Shown here piece by piece: positions 25,118-34,405 of a stretch of 60,407 nt of DNA (its first letter is position 1; each line of letters opens with the position of its first letter). Position numbers and translations under genes: made by a program. The notes beneath the pieces were generated by a model, which worked only from the letters and a program-made list of their open reading frames with translations, was not told the DNA's origin and made no database searches. This stretch comes from UBA9732 sp963621975 (lineage in GTDB: Bacteria; Spirochaetota; Spirochaetia; Sphaerochaetales; Sphaerochaetaceae), in contig CAVFGI010000008.1 in NCBI GenBank assembly GCA_963621975.1, positions 1 to 60,407 on the forward strand, given 5' to 3'.

Positions 25118-26989
25118 ATGAATAGGGCTAAACTTGAAGAAAAACTTGAAATCCTAGACTCTCTAAAGCCTGTACGAGAATCCTTTTTCTCAAAACGAAC
25201 TGCAAAAGCCTTTGTTCTTAATCTATCTGAAGAAAGCTACTATGATTGGGATATCCCACAAGATTATCTTGATGCCTACGTATCTGGACCTGCTTTAGCA
25301 ACAAGACTTTGGGCGCGTTTTGTTGGTCCTAATATTGAGTTACCCTCTTCTTATGAATCTGACAATCCTATAGTTTTTACTTCTAGTGTTCTGACAAACA
25401 TGTGTGTTCCTGGGGGCGAAACTGTAGGCTGTGCTTTTTTATCTCCAGTTACAAAATCTTTGTCTTCATATTCTGTTACCAATACTATTGGGATGAGACT
25501 AGACAATCTTGGCTATGCTGCATTAGTAATAATAGGTAGACTTAGACGTCCTACCATAGTAGAGATTCAAAAAAGCGGAGTTTCCTTTAATACCTCAGAG
25601 TCTTTTATTGGTCATACAGTAAGTCAAATGGAAAGTCTTATTGGTTCAAATTCCATGAGAACCATTTTGTCTATAGGCCCTGCAGGTGAACAAAAAGTTC
25701 CATATGCTTCTGTTGTTTGTGAGGGTTCTACAATAGGTAGAGGTGGTTTGGGGACTGTCTTTGGAGTTAAAAACATCAAGGCTATAAGCATCACAGGTTT
25801 TTCAACAGAGTCTAAAGGTTTAGATGACAAAGACAAGGAAGTTGCAATTGAAAAGTTAAGAAAAACTTGTGCTGAGAGTTTTCATTGTATTCAAATGCAA
25901 TGCAGTGGCTCTGCCTGTCTAATCTCCAATGCAAACCATTATGGTTGGGCTCCTGTTAGTAATTTTAGAAGAAGGACAGACCCTAGACTTTTTCATTTAA
26001 GTGGAGAAGAAGTGACAAGGCGGTTTGGAAAAGACCACGTAGGATGCATAAATTGTCCAATTCTTTGCAAGCACCTAAATAATGATGGTTTTGTTTTACC
26101 AGACTATCAATCTCTTTTAATGCTTGGATCAAATTTAGAATGTTTTGATATTAATAAAATATTGGTTAGACATTCTTTGTGCCTTGATATGGGTCTTGAT
26201 CCTATTTCAACAGGAAATGTTTTAGGTTGGGCATTGCAAGCAAAAGAAGTTGGCCTGTTTACAGCGTTAGAGAAAGACTTTGATTTTACCAAAAATGAAT
26301 GTGTCTTACCTCTTATTGAAATGATTGCACGAAGAGTTGGACAAGGAGAGCCATTAAGTTTTGGAGTAAAAGCATTAGGGTTAGCATATGAAGATAGTTC
26401 TTTTGCCTATGAAATAAGGGGTCTTGAGTGTGGGCCTTGTGACTATAGAGGAGCATTCTCCCAAGCAATAACAGACGTAATGGGTCTTGGAATCCACAAT
26501 CAGTTTGAAATTTCTTCAAATCTTTGCAGTAAAGATCCTGCCCTTTGGGCTGTCTTTAATGAGACACTTTCAATGGGCCTTTCTTCTTTTGGAATGCTTT
26601 CTTCTTTGATTGTTCCAGTTATGGTGGATAACCACAAATTTATTAAAATAGCTTCAAAAATAATACCGAATTCGGCTATAAAGGTACTTAAACCAAAGCT
26701 TTTTGCTGAAGTTCTCAACTCTTTCTTAAAAGTTCCAGTTTCTGATCAAGATATTCTAAGTCTTGGGAATTTGTGTTGGATTGTTGTTTATGAAACAAAC
26801 AAAGCTTTGGGTTATGACATGCTAGAGGATTCTTTTGAGAATTTACCTCCTCATTTTTCTGTAGATCCAGAGAGTAATGCCAAAACAAATGAGATTGTTC
26901 CAATTTTTGATTTAATTCAAAGGTATTGCCTTTTGAGAAAGAAGGGTATTGCTCTCAGTTTTTCTAAGTTCAACGCTAAAGCAACCTGA
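25118..26989 (+). CDS. Aldehyde ferredoxin oxidoreductase-family protein, divergent
   Basis: A 623-residue member of the tungsten/molybdopterin AOR family. Seen are the N-terminal domain with VPGGETVGCAFLSPVTKS, the cofactor-binding ILSIGPAGE and GSTIGRGGLGTVFG (a GRGGxG motif), and the cluster motif CINCPILC at 310-317 (CxxCxxxC). The fourth cluster cysteine usually found in a DxLGxC motif near residue 500 is not apparent: that region reads ETLSMGLSSFGML. Family members oxidise aldehydes with ferredoxin; activity here is uncertain. The start has GGGAGAGG upstream. Its last 78 bases overlap the convergent phosphodiesterase gene. Confidence 0.75.
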   Translation: MNRAKLEEKLEILDSLKPVRESFFSKRTAKAFVLNLSEESYYDWDIPQDYLDAYVSGPALATRLWARFVGPNIELPSSYESDNPIVFTSSVLTNMCVPGGETVGCAFLSPVTKSLSSYSVTNTIGMRLDNLGYAALVIIGRLRRPTIVEIQKSGVSFNTSESFIGHTVSQMESLIGSNSMRTILSIGPAGEQKVPYASVVCEGSTIGRGGLGTVFGVKNIKAISITGFSTESKGLDDKDKEVAIEKLRKTCAESFHCIQMQCSGSACLISNANHYGWAPVSNFRRRTDPRLFHLSGEEVTRRFGKDHVGCINCPILCKHLNNDGFVLPDYQSLLMLGSNLECFDINKILVRHSLCLDMGLDPISTGNVLGWALQAKEVGLFTALEKDFDFTKNECVLPLIEMIARRVGQGEPLSFGVKALGLAYEDSSFAYEIRGLECGPCDYRGAFSQAITDVMGLGIHNQFEISSNLCSKDPALWAVFNETLSMGLSSFGMLSSLIVPVMVDNHKFIKIASKIIPNSAIKVLKPKLFAEVLNSFLKVPVSDQDILSLGNLCWIVVYETNKALGYDMLEDSFENLPPHFSVDPESNAKTNEIVPIFDLIQRYCLLRKKGIALSFSKFNAKAT

Positions 26990-27499
26990 ATTTGGAATTA
27001 AAATGACACCATAAGAGGGAATACAATTGCCTCTAGGTTGAGAAGGAGAACCTGGGTTGAAGAGGATTATATTGTTTTCTTGTTGTATAAGTCCTACATG
27101 ACTGTGTCCATTAATAATTAGATTAAAATGTTTCTCTCCTATGTTTTCTTCTGTTGGAAAAGGATATAAATGCCCATGTGACATATAAATATCTAGTTTT
27201 CCACTACTGTTAGAATAGCTCAATGTTCTATAGTATGGAGGTTGTGGAACATTAATGTCACAAAAGGCCCAAGGATTATCGCAGTTACCAAGAACAGGCA
27301 AAAAAACAAAGTTTCTGTATTGTAGAATCTCTCCTATGAAATAATTTTCAACATTTAAATCTCCAGCATAAAGAAAAGCAATACAATTAGGGTGATTTGC
27401 AATTTTTGCAAGTTCTTCAAAAGCGTGTTCGTTATTGTGAATATCGCTTGCAACGAGCAGAAATTTTTGTTTTTGAAAGTCTAGATTTTGTTCTATCAC
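26912..27499 (-). CDS. YfcE/MJ0936-type metallophosphoesterase
   Basis: A 195-residue calcineurin-like phosphodiesterase with all metal motifs: D19-x-H21 (SDIHNN), GD47, GN72CD, H108GH110 and GH132SH134. Related small proteins hydrolyse phosphodiesters in vitro; the physiological substrate is unknown. The start is GTG at 27499, with AAGGA 8 bases before it. The 3' end runs 78 bases into the opposite-strand AOR-family gene, so the two C-termini are encoded by both strands of one segment. Confidence 0.85.
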   Translation of the reverse strand: MIEQNLDFQKQKFLLVASDIHNNEHAFEELAKIANHPNCIAFLYAGDLNVENYFIGEILQYRNFVFLPVLGNCDNPWAFCDINVPQPPYYRTLSYSNSSGKLDIYMSHGHLYPFPTEENIGEKHFNLIINGHSHVGLIQQENNIILFNPGSPSQPRGNCIPSYGVILIPNSGCFSVELRKTESNTLLSQKAIPLN

Positions 27500-27607
27500 A
27501 TCTGTCTTCCTTTCATAATAAATTATAACACTAAACTGATGTTAAGAAAAGCGGTCAAGTCTTGGTTAAAATGTTTTGTAACTGTATGTTACAGACCAAA
27601 ATAGCTC

Positions 27608-27636
27608 TTGTAAGGTTTTTTTCCACATGTTAGTAT
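27608..27636 (+). promoter_or_regulatory. Candidate promoter of the alpha/beta hydrolase gene
   Basis: TTGTAA (27608-27613) and TAGTAT (27631-27636) are 17 bp apart in the divergent intergenic region, about 55 bases before the start codon. Moderate consensus match only. Confidence 0.35.
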
Positions 27637-27690
27637 AACATTTATATTATTTCCAAATAGATAATTTAATTTCAAGGAAATGGAGGGTGT

Positions 27691-28614
27691 ATGGCAGATA
27701 ATATTTTTATTTGTTCTGACGGACATAAATTAGCATATAACCTCTGGTTGCCTTCTCCAAATATAGAAATTAGAGCCTTCTTACAGATTTTGCATGGAAT
27801 GGCAGAATATAGCGATAGATACGAGAAATTTGCACGTTATTTGAATAAAAAAGGTATAGCAGTTTTCGCTAATGACCACAGAGGGCATGGAGCTACGGCA
27901 TCGGAAGACGAAATAGGTTGGTTTGCAGAGACAGATGGATGGAACAGGATTGCGGATGATGCATTTGAGTTAGCAGATTTTATCACTTCTCAGTATGGAG
28001 CCAACACGACATTCCTTATGGGACATAGTATGGGCAGTTTTCTTGCGAGAACTGTCATGGTCAAACATCCCGATTTTTATACAGGCGTTATTATCATGGG
28101 AACAGGCTGTAGCAAAGGTTTGGTTGGTAAAATAGGTAAAATGGTTGCCAAGCATCAAATAAAGAAAAATGGTTCTAAGGCTCCAGGAACAGTTTTAAAC
28201 AACCTATCTTTTGGTTCTTTTAACAAGCCTTTTAGTCCAACTATTACCGATTTTGACTGGTTGTCTAGGGATCAAAAAGAGGTTGAAAAGTACATTAAAG
28301 ATGAGAAATGTGGATTCTTATGTACAAATGGTTTTTTCTATGATCTTCTTACTGGAGTTGAAGTTGCTAATAATCGCGAGAACGCAGAATCATTGCCAAA
28401 GGATCTTCCTTTGTTAATTATCAGTGGAGACATGGACCCTGTAGGTGATTATGGAAAGGGTGTTAAGAAAGTTTACAAGCTTTATTCTGATGCTGGCATT
28501 GTTGATGTAACCTTAAAACTTATTCCAGATGCAAGACACGAGCTATTGAACGAGACCAACAAAAAAGAAATTTACGAAATTCTTTCCAACTGGCTTGAGA
28601 AACATTTGCAGTAG
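27691..28614 (+). CDS. Alpha/beta hydrolase, monoacylglycerol-lipase-like
   Basis: A 307-residue serine hydrolase without a signal peptide. It has the lipase layout of an HGMAEYSDRYEKFA oxyanion region, FANDHRGHG, nucleophile S113 in GHSMG, acid D249 (SGDMDPVG) and H283 (DARHELLNE). Similar proteins cleave monoacylglycerols or lysophospholipids. A good GGAGG site precedes the ATG. It is followed after 13 bases by a yihY-like gene, so the two are probably co-transcribed. Confidence 0.88.
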   Translation: MADNIFICSDGHKLAYNLWLPSPNIEIRAFLQILHGMAEYSDRYEKFARYLNKKGIAVFANDHRGHGATASEDEIGWFAETDGWNRIADDAFELADFITSQYGANTTFLMGHSMGSFLARTVMVKHPDFYTGVIIMGTGCSKGLVGKIGKMVAKHQIKKNGSKAPGTVLNNLSFGSFNKPFSPTITDFDWLSRDQKEVEKYIKDEKCGFLCTNGFFYDLLTGVEVANNRENAESLPKDLPLLIISGDMDPVGDYGKGVKKVYKLYSDAGIVDVTLKLIPDARHELLNETNKKEIYEILSNWLEKHLQ

Positions 28615-28627
28615 CTTCTGAGATTCT

Positions 28628-29485
28628 ATGAAAAGGAAAGATTCAATAATAAAAGTTTGGAACATCTTTAAAAGTTGTCTAAGCCGGTTCTCTGATGACA
28701 ATGTTGTTTTGATTTCCAACGGAATGGTTTATACCTCTTTGGTTGCCTTAGTGCCTTGCTTGGCTTTTGTCTACTCGTTTATAAGTTCTTTAGGTTTTAC
28801 TGAGCCTGTAATTAAGGTTGTTGAACTGTTTTTAATAGAGACCTTTGGTTCTGAAAATGGAACAGTGCTTATAAATTATTTGAACAGGTTTTTAAGCAAC
28901 GCTATGAGCTTGGGAATAATTAGCTTTGTTTCTTTTTTTGTTACCTTTTTACTTCTTATAGATACATTGCATGTTACATTAAATAGGTTCTTTCATTGCT
29001 CCAATAAAAGAAATAAAGCCGTTAGAATTGGCAAGTATGCAGTATCAATGATTGTTGGAATGATAGCAATTGCTCTTCTTGTAACGTTTTACACAAGAGT
29101 TTTAGCTTCTTTCTTGTCTTTTGAAGGTGGCTTTTCATCCAGTAAGGCAGAGGATTTATGGAGATTTCTAGTCTCTAAGGTAATGGGCTATTTTACTCTT
29201 TTTGGAATGTTGTATTTTTTGCCAGATTGTGACGTTTCTCCTAGTGCTGCAGCTATAGGTGCGGCTCTAGGTGCTTTAATGATATTTACACTGGAGTTTG
29301 TTTTTAAACTTGTTGTTAAGTTTTCAGTCAGTAAGTTTGTCATCTATGGCTCCCTTGCTGCTGTACTTTTCTTCCTTATGTTTTTGTCTTGGATTTGGAG
29401 AATAATTTTCACAACAGCCGTATTTACGAACGTTCTTGATTCCAGTAACAAAAAAGTTGCAACAGCTACAACAGCTAAGAAGTAA
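28628..29485 (+). CDS. YihY/BrkB-family inner-membrane protein
   Basis: A 285-residue membrane protein with about six helices, including the family stretches DNVVLISNGMVYTSLVALVPCLAF at 25-48 and YGSLAAVLFFLMFLSWIWRII near the C-terminus. The family was formerly mislabelled ribonuclease BN; its function is not settled. Shine-Dalgarno is weak. Convergent with the sugar transporter gene across an 85-base gap that shows no clear terminator. Confidence 0.87.
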   Translation: MKRKDSIIKVWNIFKSCLSRFSDDNVVLISNGMVYTSLVALVPCLAFVYSFISSLGFTEPVIKVVELFLIETFGSENGTVLINYLNRFLSNAMSLGIISFVSFFVTFLLLIDTLHVTLNRFFHCSNKRNKAVRIGKYAVSMIVGMIAIALLVTFYTRVLASFLSFEGGFSSSKAEDLWRFLVSKVMGYFTLFGMLYFLPDCDVSPSAAAIGAALGALMIFTLEFVFKLVVKFSVSKFVIYGSLAAVLFFLMFLSWIWRIIFTTAVFTNVLDSSNKKVATATTAKK

Positions 29486-29570
29486 CAGTGAGAGGAATTG
29501 GTAAATTAATCCAAATATTTGAAAGAGATATTTTTCCAAATTAGGAAGTATTGCTCGATTCTTTCATTCT

Positions 29571-31052
29571 CTAAATTTCAATAGTTTTGTTCTCGTAGGA
29601 TTCTTTGAGTTTTTGCTCTTTAAGGACCTGAAGCTCTGTTACTTTTTGGCGAGAAAGTGGATAAAATACAAAGAGTATGAGCGCCATAAGTCCAAACATG
29701 ATTGCAGGAATAAGGGTGGCAAGGTCGTACATCTTCTTTAGGTTCTCAAGCGTTTGGACAGCTCCCTTGTTGTATTTGTAATTCATGCCAATGAGAGCCC
29801 CGTTTACACAAATTGCACTTATAACTTGACCTATCTTTCTAAAGAAATTGAAAACTGAATACGCTGTTCCATCATCTCTGCTTCCTGTTGTAACTTCAAT
29901 ATCATCCGTGGCATCAGTAGCCATAGCCCAAAGTTGCATTACAACAGTGGTAAGGCCACAACCGCTAATAAAGCACATTACTAGGAATATCCACATAAGA
30001 ATTGAAGGTTCAACTCCACGAAGGAAGAATAGAACTATATTTGCAAGAGCTGCTACTGCAACACCAACAGAACAGACTTCTTTTTTCCCAATTTTACGAG
30101 CCATCTTTGGAAGAATGAACATCATGATAATCATTGGAGAGTAAGTGCAGGCTTGAGTAGCAAGGTTCATCCAGTTTGCATGAAAGTAATCATCAAAAAC
30201 ATAGGTGTAGAAACTCTGTGTGAACATTTGCCCTGCAAGTAGGAGCATGGCAGTAAGGCTAATTGAGAAAAAAGCACGGTTTTTGAAAAGAGTTTTAATT
30301 GCTTTTGCTGTTGCTCCTTTCTCTTTTGGCTGTGGTTTTGTTTTTACTCTTTCTTTGTTTAAAACAAAGCAAACAAGGAGCATTATCATTGAACATATAG
30401 ACATAATAATTACACCAATGATTACAGGTTTGTATTGAAGATCTGTTATTGCTTTGCCATTTTCTCCCATTACAACATTTCCTGCTTCATCAAGGCGTTT
30501 TGCATACGCAAAGCTTGCAATTAACAAAACCGGAATAGAGCCAAGGGCTGCTCCAATAGATCTAAATACAGAAAGTTTGTTTCTTTCTCCTTCATCTGTG
30601 GTCACAACTGAAGCTAGGGAGCCATAAGGAATTTGGAGTACAGTGTATGCCATACCAAACAAAATATAGGTCACTGTGGCATAAATACACGTTTGAGTAT
30701 AATGTCCATCTTCTCCAAGTCCTGGCCATTTAACGAACATTAAGATAGAGATAATTGCTAATGGGGCTGCAATGTAGAGAAACCACTGCTTGTATCTACC
30801 ATATTTACTTGGTTTAACTGTGTCACATATTCTTCCCATCATAGGGTCATTGATTGCATCCCAAATGCGGGCAACAATAAACATTACCATGATAAAGAGT
30901 GGGCTAAGATGAAAAATATCGGTGTAAAATTTCTGAAGCAATGTAGTTACTAGGCTGAAAACAAGACATCCTGCGGCGTCTACCATTGCATAGCCAAGGT
31001 AATCCTTGCCCTTAAGGCCACTAGTGCGTGCGATGAAACTTTGATCTTGCAT
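29571..31052 (-). CDS. GPH-family sugar:cation symporter (MFS fold)
   Basis: A 493-residue transporter with 12 helices. Signatures of the glycoside-pentoside-hexuronide:cation family are YAMVDAAGCLVFSLV in helix 1, RIWDAINDPMMGRICD after helix 2, and KYGRYKQWFLYIAAP. It imports a sugar or glycoside with Na+ or H+; the sugar is not known and no glycosidase is adjacent. The start is ATG 31052 with CCGGAGA upstream; the open frame continues 36 codons further but without support. A LacI-type operator lies upstream. Confidence 0.88.
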   Translation of the reverse strand: MQDQSFIARTSGLKGKDYLGYAMVDAAGCLVFSLVTTLLQKFYTDIFHLSPLFIMVMFIVARIWDAINDPMMGRICDTVKPSKYGRYKQWFLYIAAPLAIISILMFVKWPGLGEDGHYTQTCIYATVTYILFGMAYTVLQIPYGSLASVVTTDEGERNKLSVFRSIGAALGSIPVLLIASFAYAKRLDEAGNVVMGENGKAITDLQYKPVIIGVIIMSICSMIMLLVCFVLNKERVKTKPQPKEKGATAKAIKTLFKNRAFFSISLTAMLLLAGQMFTQSFYTYVFDDYFHANWMNLATQACTYSPMIIMMFILPKMARKIGKKEVCSVGVAVAALANIVLFFLRGVEPSILMWIFLVMCFISGCGLTTVVMQLWAMATDATDDIEVTTGSRDDGTAYSVFNFFRKIGQVISAICVNGALIGMNYKYNKGAVQTLENLKKMYDLATLIPAIMFGLMALILFVFYPLSRQKVTELQVLKEQKLKESYENKTIEI

Positions 31053-31132
31053 TTTATATCTCCGGATTGTGATTAAACATGGATATTGTAAGACGAGAAA
31101 TCTAGATGTGCAACAAAGACTTTTGTTATAGG

Positions 31133-31142
31133 AAAACGTTTT
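31133..31142. promoter_or_regulatory. LacI/cre-like operator upstream of the GPH transporter
   Basis: AAAACGTTTT, a perfect CG-centred 10-bp palindrome, resembles LacI/CcpA-family operators. On the minus strand a TATAAC box (31125-31130) follows immediately, so a bound repressor would cover the transporter promoter. It is also about 95 bases upstream of the plus-strand exported protein gene. Confidence 0.4.
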
Positions 31143-31235
31143 GTAGGTACCTAGAATCAAGTTTTTCTTGACACATTGCGTATAGGCATGTGAAAATTTA
31201 TCCTAACGTATATTTACACAAAGAGGAGATAGAAC

Positions 31236-32447
31236 ATGAAAAAATTTGTTGTCGCAATGTTGCTCGTTTGTGTTGCTCTGACTTCAGTATTTGCACAGTC
31301 AATATCTGAAAAAACAGAAGGAATGCAACATATAATCATCCTGAATAATTCTTTTGAAGGGCTTGAAGCTTCATCCCAGTGCTACAATGCAAAAGAATGG
31401 CATAAGAGCTACAAGCTTGGTGAGATAATTGATGCGAATTTGTGGTTCACTCCTGCAGATGATTCAGATGTTTTAACGGTTGCTTATGCCGATTTTTATA
31501 CCGATACCTGTAAGTTATCGGTCTTCCGTGGAAAATATGTTAGCTTTGTTAAGGACAATCCAGCTTACGATTATGATCTCTTTGTAGGTCCAAACCAAAA
31601 AGAATCTTCAGATGTTTGGTATAAAGGCTGGTGTGTGGTTGGTAATGAAGCTCTTGTTTTTATGCCAGAAGAAGGTTTTGAAGATCTACTTTACGTAGCA
31701 GAAGGAGTAGGACTTGTCCCTGCAACTGGTTTTGTTTTTGAATCTGTAACTGGCGAGCAGGTAACTCTTACAGCAGAGCAACTTGCAAGTGCAAAGATTG
31801 TTTATGAAGATGACAGAGTAATCACTCTTGTTTGTGGTGATGTGAAGCTTAAAGATGTCTATAGCGTAACAGTTGAAGGAGTCTCAAAGGAATCTAAGAT
31901 TGAAGGTGATGGTGTTTACAGAATGGTCATGCTTCTCAATGCAAAGGGAGTTTACGGAGTTGAAGCACCATATTTGCAGAACAGGGCTGGCACTTATTAT
32001 CCAACATCAACAACTGCATTGCACGCTTATCCGGGATGCTACCTAGTTGCAGACCTCTTTGCTAAGTTTGACGTTACGCCAAGTGCAAGTGTCAAGGTTA
32101 TCTCTTATAAGGATGGATATGCAAGAGATGAAGAGTATGAACATTTCACAAAGAAATACATTGCATGGCATGCATCCGGTGAGTACATCACTCTTGGACA
32201 AGAACAGTCAAAGACAGAAGGTGCAGTATTTAATGCTGGTTATTACATTCTTGATGAAGATGCTTTTGTCTACATTCCAAAAGACGGACTGAGCCTTGCT
32301 AGTGTTTTTGAACAAATTGGTATGGCAGACGTTTGTCAGTACAAGCTTACTTATGCAGATGGCACAGTAGAACGCCTATACAGAGAGGATGTTCTTGCAT
32401 TAAATCTTGCAGTTGATAGTAATTTGGTATCAATTGAAGTTAACTGA
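31236..32447 (+). CDS. Exported protein with two copies of an unrecognised domain
   Basis: I do not recognise this family. The protein has 403 residues with a signal peptide MKKFVVAMLLVCVALTSVFAQ. Two halves appear homologous. The first contains NEALVFMPEEGFEDLLYVAEGVGL followed by a TGEQVTLTAEQL segment; the second contains EDAFVYIPKDGLSLASVFEQIGM followed by ADGTVERLYREDV. Each is preceded by a beta-rich stretch (YKGWCVVGN / NAGYYILDE). The predicted secondary structure looks mostly beta. It lies upstream of the gamma-glutamyltransferase gene on the same strand and may belong to that extracytoplasmic system. Confidence 0.7.
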   Translation: MKKFVVAMLLVCVALTSVFAQSISEKTEGMQHIIILNNSFEGLEASSQCYNAKEWHKSYKLGEIIDANLWFTPADDSDVLTVAYADFYTDTCKLSVFRGKYVSFVKDNPAYDYDLFVGPNQKESSDVWYKGWCVVGNEALVFMPEEGFEDLLYVAEGVGLVPATGFVFESVTGEQVTLTAEQLASAKIVYEDDRVITLVCGDVKLKDVYSVTVEGVSKESKIEGDGVYRMVMLLNAKGVYGVEAPYLQNRAGTYYPTSTTALHAYPGCYLVADLFAKFDVTPSASVKVISYKDGYARDEEYEHFTKKYIAWHASGEYITLGQEQSKTEGAVFNAGYYILDEDAFVYIPKDGLSLASVFEQIGMADVCQYKLTYADGTVERLYREDVLALNLAVDSNLVSIEVN

Positions 32448-32482
32448 TAGTTTTAATTGAAGACTATGCACTAAAGACCATG

Positions 32483-32504
32483 CACGCCACCGAATGGTGG
32501 CGTG
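32483..32504 (+). terminator. Perfect 9-bp GC-rich hairpin before the gamma-glutamyltransferase gene
   Basis: CACGCCACC and GGTGGCGTG pair across a GAAT tetraloop. Only TTGTCT follows, not a true T-run, so it may be a partial terminator, an attenuator, or an mRNA-protecting hairpin. It lies 25 bases before the next start codon. Confidence 0.55.
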
Positions 32505-32529
32505 TTGTCTGATAATAAAAGGATAGAAC

Positions 32530-34389
32530 ATGAAAAAAAATCTTTGCAAGTTGACAATGCTTCTTGTTGTATTACTTACATTTATTCTTGTAGGTTGTTC
32601 AAAGCAAGAGGTGAAACAAGAGGTAACTCAGGAAGCTGTAACTGCTGTAACAACAGTACAAGAAACAGAAAATCAGATTACGGAAGTAGCAAAAGAAGAA
32701 GTAATAGAAGAAGAGAAGGAAGACCCAATTACTTATGAATGGGCTAGTGATATCTTTGGTACTGGTGCTGTTGGAACCAATGGGGCAGCAGCTTGTGCAA
32801 GTCCAATTGCAGCACAAATTGCTGTTGATATTCTAGAACAGGGTGGAAATGCTGTTGACGCAGCAGTTGCCATGATTTACGCTGTTGGCCTTTTAGAACC
32901 AGCTGCAACAGGTATTGGTGGTGCAGGCCAAATGAATGTTTATCTTGCAGAAGAGAATAAGTATATCACCATTGAGTACTTAACTCAGGCCCCGGGTGCT
33001 GCTATTGCTGATACTATTGATACTTCAAGTTCAGATAATCCTCCTTCAGTTCAATCTATTGCAATTCCAGGTCAAGTTTATGGCACTCTTACAGCTCTAG
33101 AAAACTGGGGAACAATGACGGCAGCTGAGGTTCTTGCTCCAGTTATTAAACTTGCAAGAGAGGGTTTCCCAGTTACAGAAAGATGGAATACAAATATTGA
33201 AGGCCGTTACGAGAATCTAAGCGCTTATGACTATACACTTGGACTCTATACAGATGAAGGCTTCTTATATAGTGTTGGCGATATTATTACAAATAATGAT
33301 CTTGCAGATACCTATGAACTTATTGCCAATGAAGGAATTAAAGGCTTCTATGATAGTGATTTCACAGATAAAATGGTCCAATTTATTCAAAGCCTTGGTG
33401 GTATTTTAACTCGTGAAGATTTTGCTCAATATAAGGCTGTTATTCGTGAGCCAATCTCAACCACATACAGGGGTTATACAGTGTATACCGTCAATGGACC
33501 ATCCACTGGTGGAGCAGCTCTTCTTGAGGCTTTGAATGTTCTTGAGAATTTTGATCTTGCAAGTTATGGTGCCAATAGTGCAGAAACAGTTAACCTTATG
33601 GCTGAAGCATTTACTCTTGGCTATAAGGATGGAAATGCTTACATGTCAGATCCAACCTACTACGACTGTCCAGTTGAAACAATTATCTCAAAGGAATATG
33701 CAGCAGAACGCGCTGCAAAGGTTAATCCTAATTCAAAGGCTAAGATGCAGGGTGCTGGTAGACTTAAGGTCTCCCTTAATGCAACAGGACAGGAAGTGGT
33801 GGCAAGTAATGCAATTGATCAGGGTGGTACAAGCCACATGGTTGTAGCAGATAAATATGGCAACGTGGTGTCTACAACTAATACTAATGGCATTAACTTT
33901 GGTAGTGCTGTTGCCGTTCCAGGAACAGGCTTTATCTTTACAGCCCATCTTTCAAACCTTAACAATAGTTCTACAGCATCTGTAAATATGCTTATGCCTT
34001 ATATAAAGGTTTGTTCAACAATCTGTCCTACCATTGTAGCTGATGAAACAGGAAAGCCAGTGCTTGTACTTGGGTCTCCTGGTAACTGGGCTTTAGTATC
34101 TGCAGCATTAGCAACCATTGTAAACTATGTAGATTTTGGAATGGACATTGCTGAAGCTGTAAATGCTCCACGAATTTGGAAAGATGGAATGACAATTAAG
34201 GATCTTTATATTGAGGGTGGCTACAGTGAAGAAACAATCTCAGCTGTAGAGGCAATGGGTTACAATGTTCTTGATTCTAATATGGAATACAGCTCTCATG
34301 TTGGAAACGTTGCAGCTATTGAGATAAAAGATGGTATGTTCTATGCAATAGGCGATAACCGCAGACATTACGGAGCTGCAGCATATTGA
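32530..34389 (+). CDS. ggt: Gamma-glutamyltransferase lipoprotein
   Basis: A 619-residue Ntn hydrolase that cleaves gamma-glutamyl bonds, as in glutathione or gamma-glutamyl peptides. The signal peptide ends in a lipobox, FILVGC with C23, so it is a membrane-anchored lipoprotein, followed by an acidic linker to about residue 66. Family motifs are GGNAVDAAVAMIYAVGLLEPAATGIGG (105-131) and the autoprocessing nucleophile T434 in DQGGTSHMVV, with STTNTNGINFGS following. AAAGGATAG lies before the ATG. Next gene: a permease, 16 bases on. Context suggests extracytoplasmic release of glutamate or an amino acid for the neighbouring importers (inference). Confidence 0.92.
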   Translation: MKKNLCKLTMLLVVLLTFILVGCSKQEVKQEVTQEAVTAVTTVQETENQITEVAKEEVIEEEKEDPITYEWASDIFGTGAVGTNGAAACASPIAAQIAVDILEQGGNAVDAAVAMIYAVGLLEPAATGIGGAGQMNVYLAEENKYITIEYLTQAPGAAIADTIDTSSSDNPPSVQSIAIPGQVYGTLTALENWGTMTAAEVLAPVIKLAREGFPVTERWNTNIEGRYENLSAYDYTLGLYTDEGFLYSVGDIITNNDLADTYELIANEGIKGFYDSDFTDKMVQFIQSLGGILTREDFAQYKAVIREPISTTYRGYTVYTVNGPSTGGAALLEALNVLENFDLASYGANSAETVNLMAEAFTLGYKDGNAYMSDPTYYDCPVETIISKEYAAERAAKVNPNSKAKMQGAGRLKVSLNATGQEVVASNAIDQGGTSHMVVADKYGNVVSTTNTNGINFGSAVAVPGTGFIFTAHLSNLNNSSTASVNMLMPYIKVCSTICPTIVADETGKPVLVLGSPGNWALVSAALATIVNYVDFGMDIAEAVNAPRIWKDGMTIKDLYIEGGYSEETISAVEAMGYNVLDSNMEYSSHVGNVAAIEIKDGMFYAIGDNRRHYGAAAY

Positions 34390-34405
34390 TTTTGAGGAAA
34401 TAAAT

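Noticed and set aside
25118..26989. Selenocysteine or frameshift explanation for the missing AOR cysteine
   Set aside because: No in-frame TGA and no frame disruption are present; the frame is continuous over the region.
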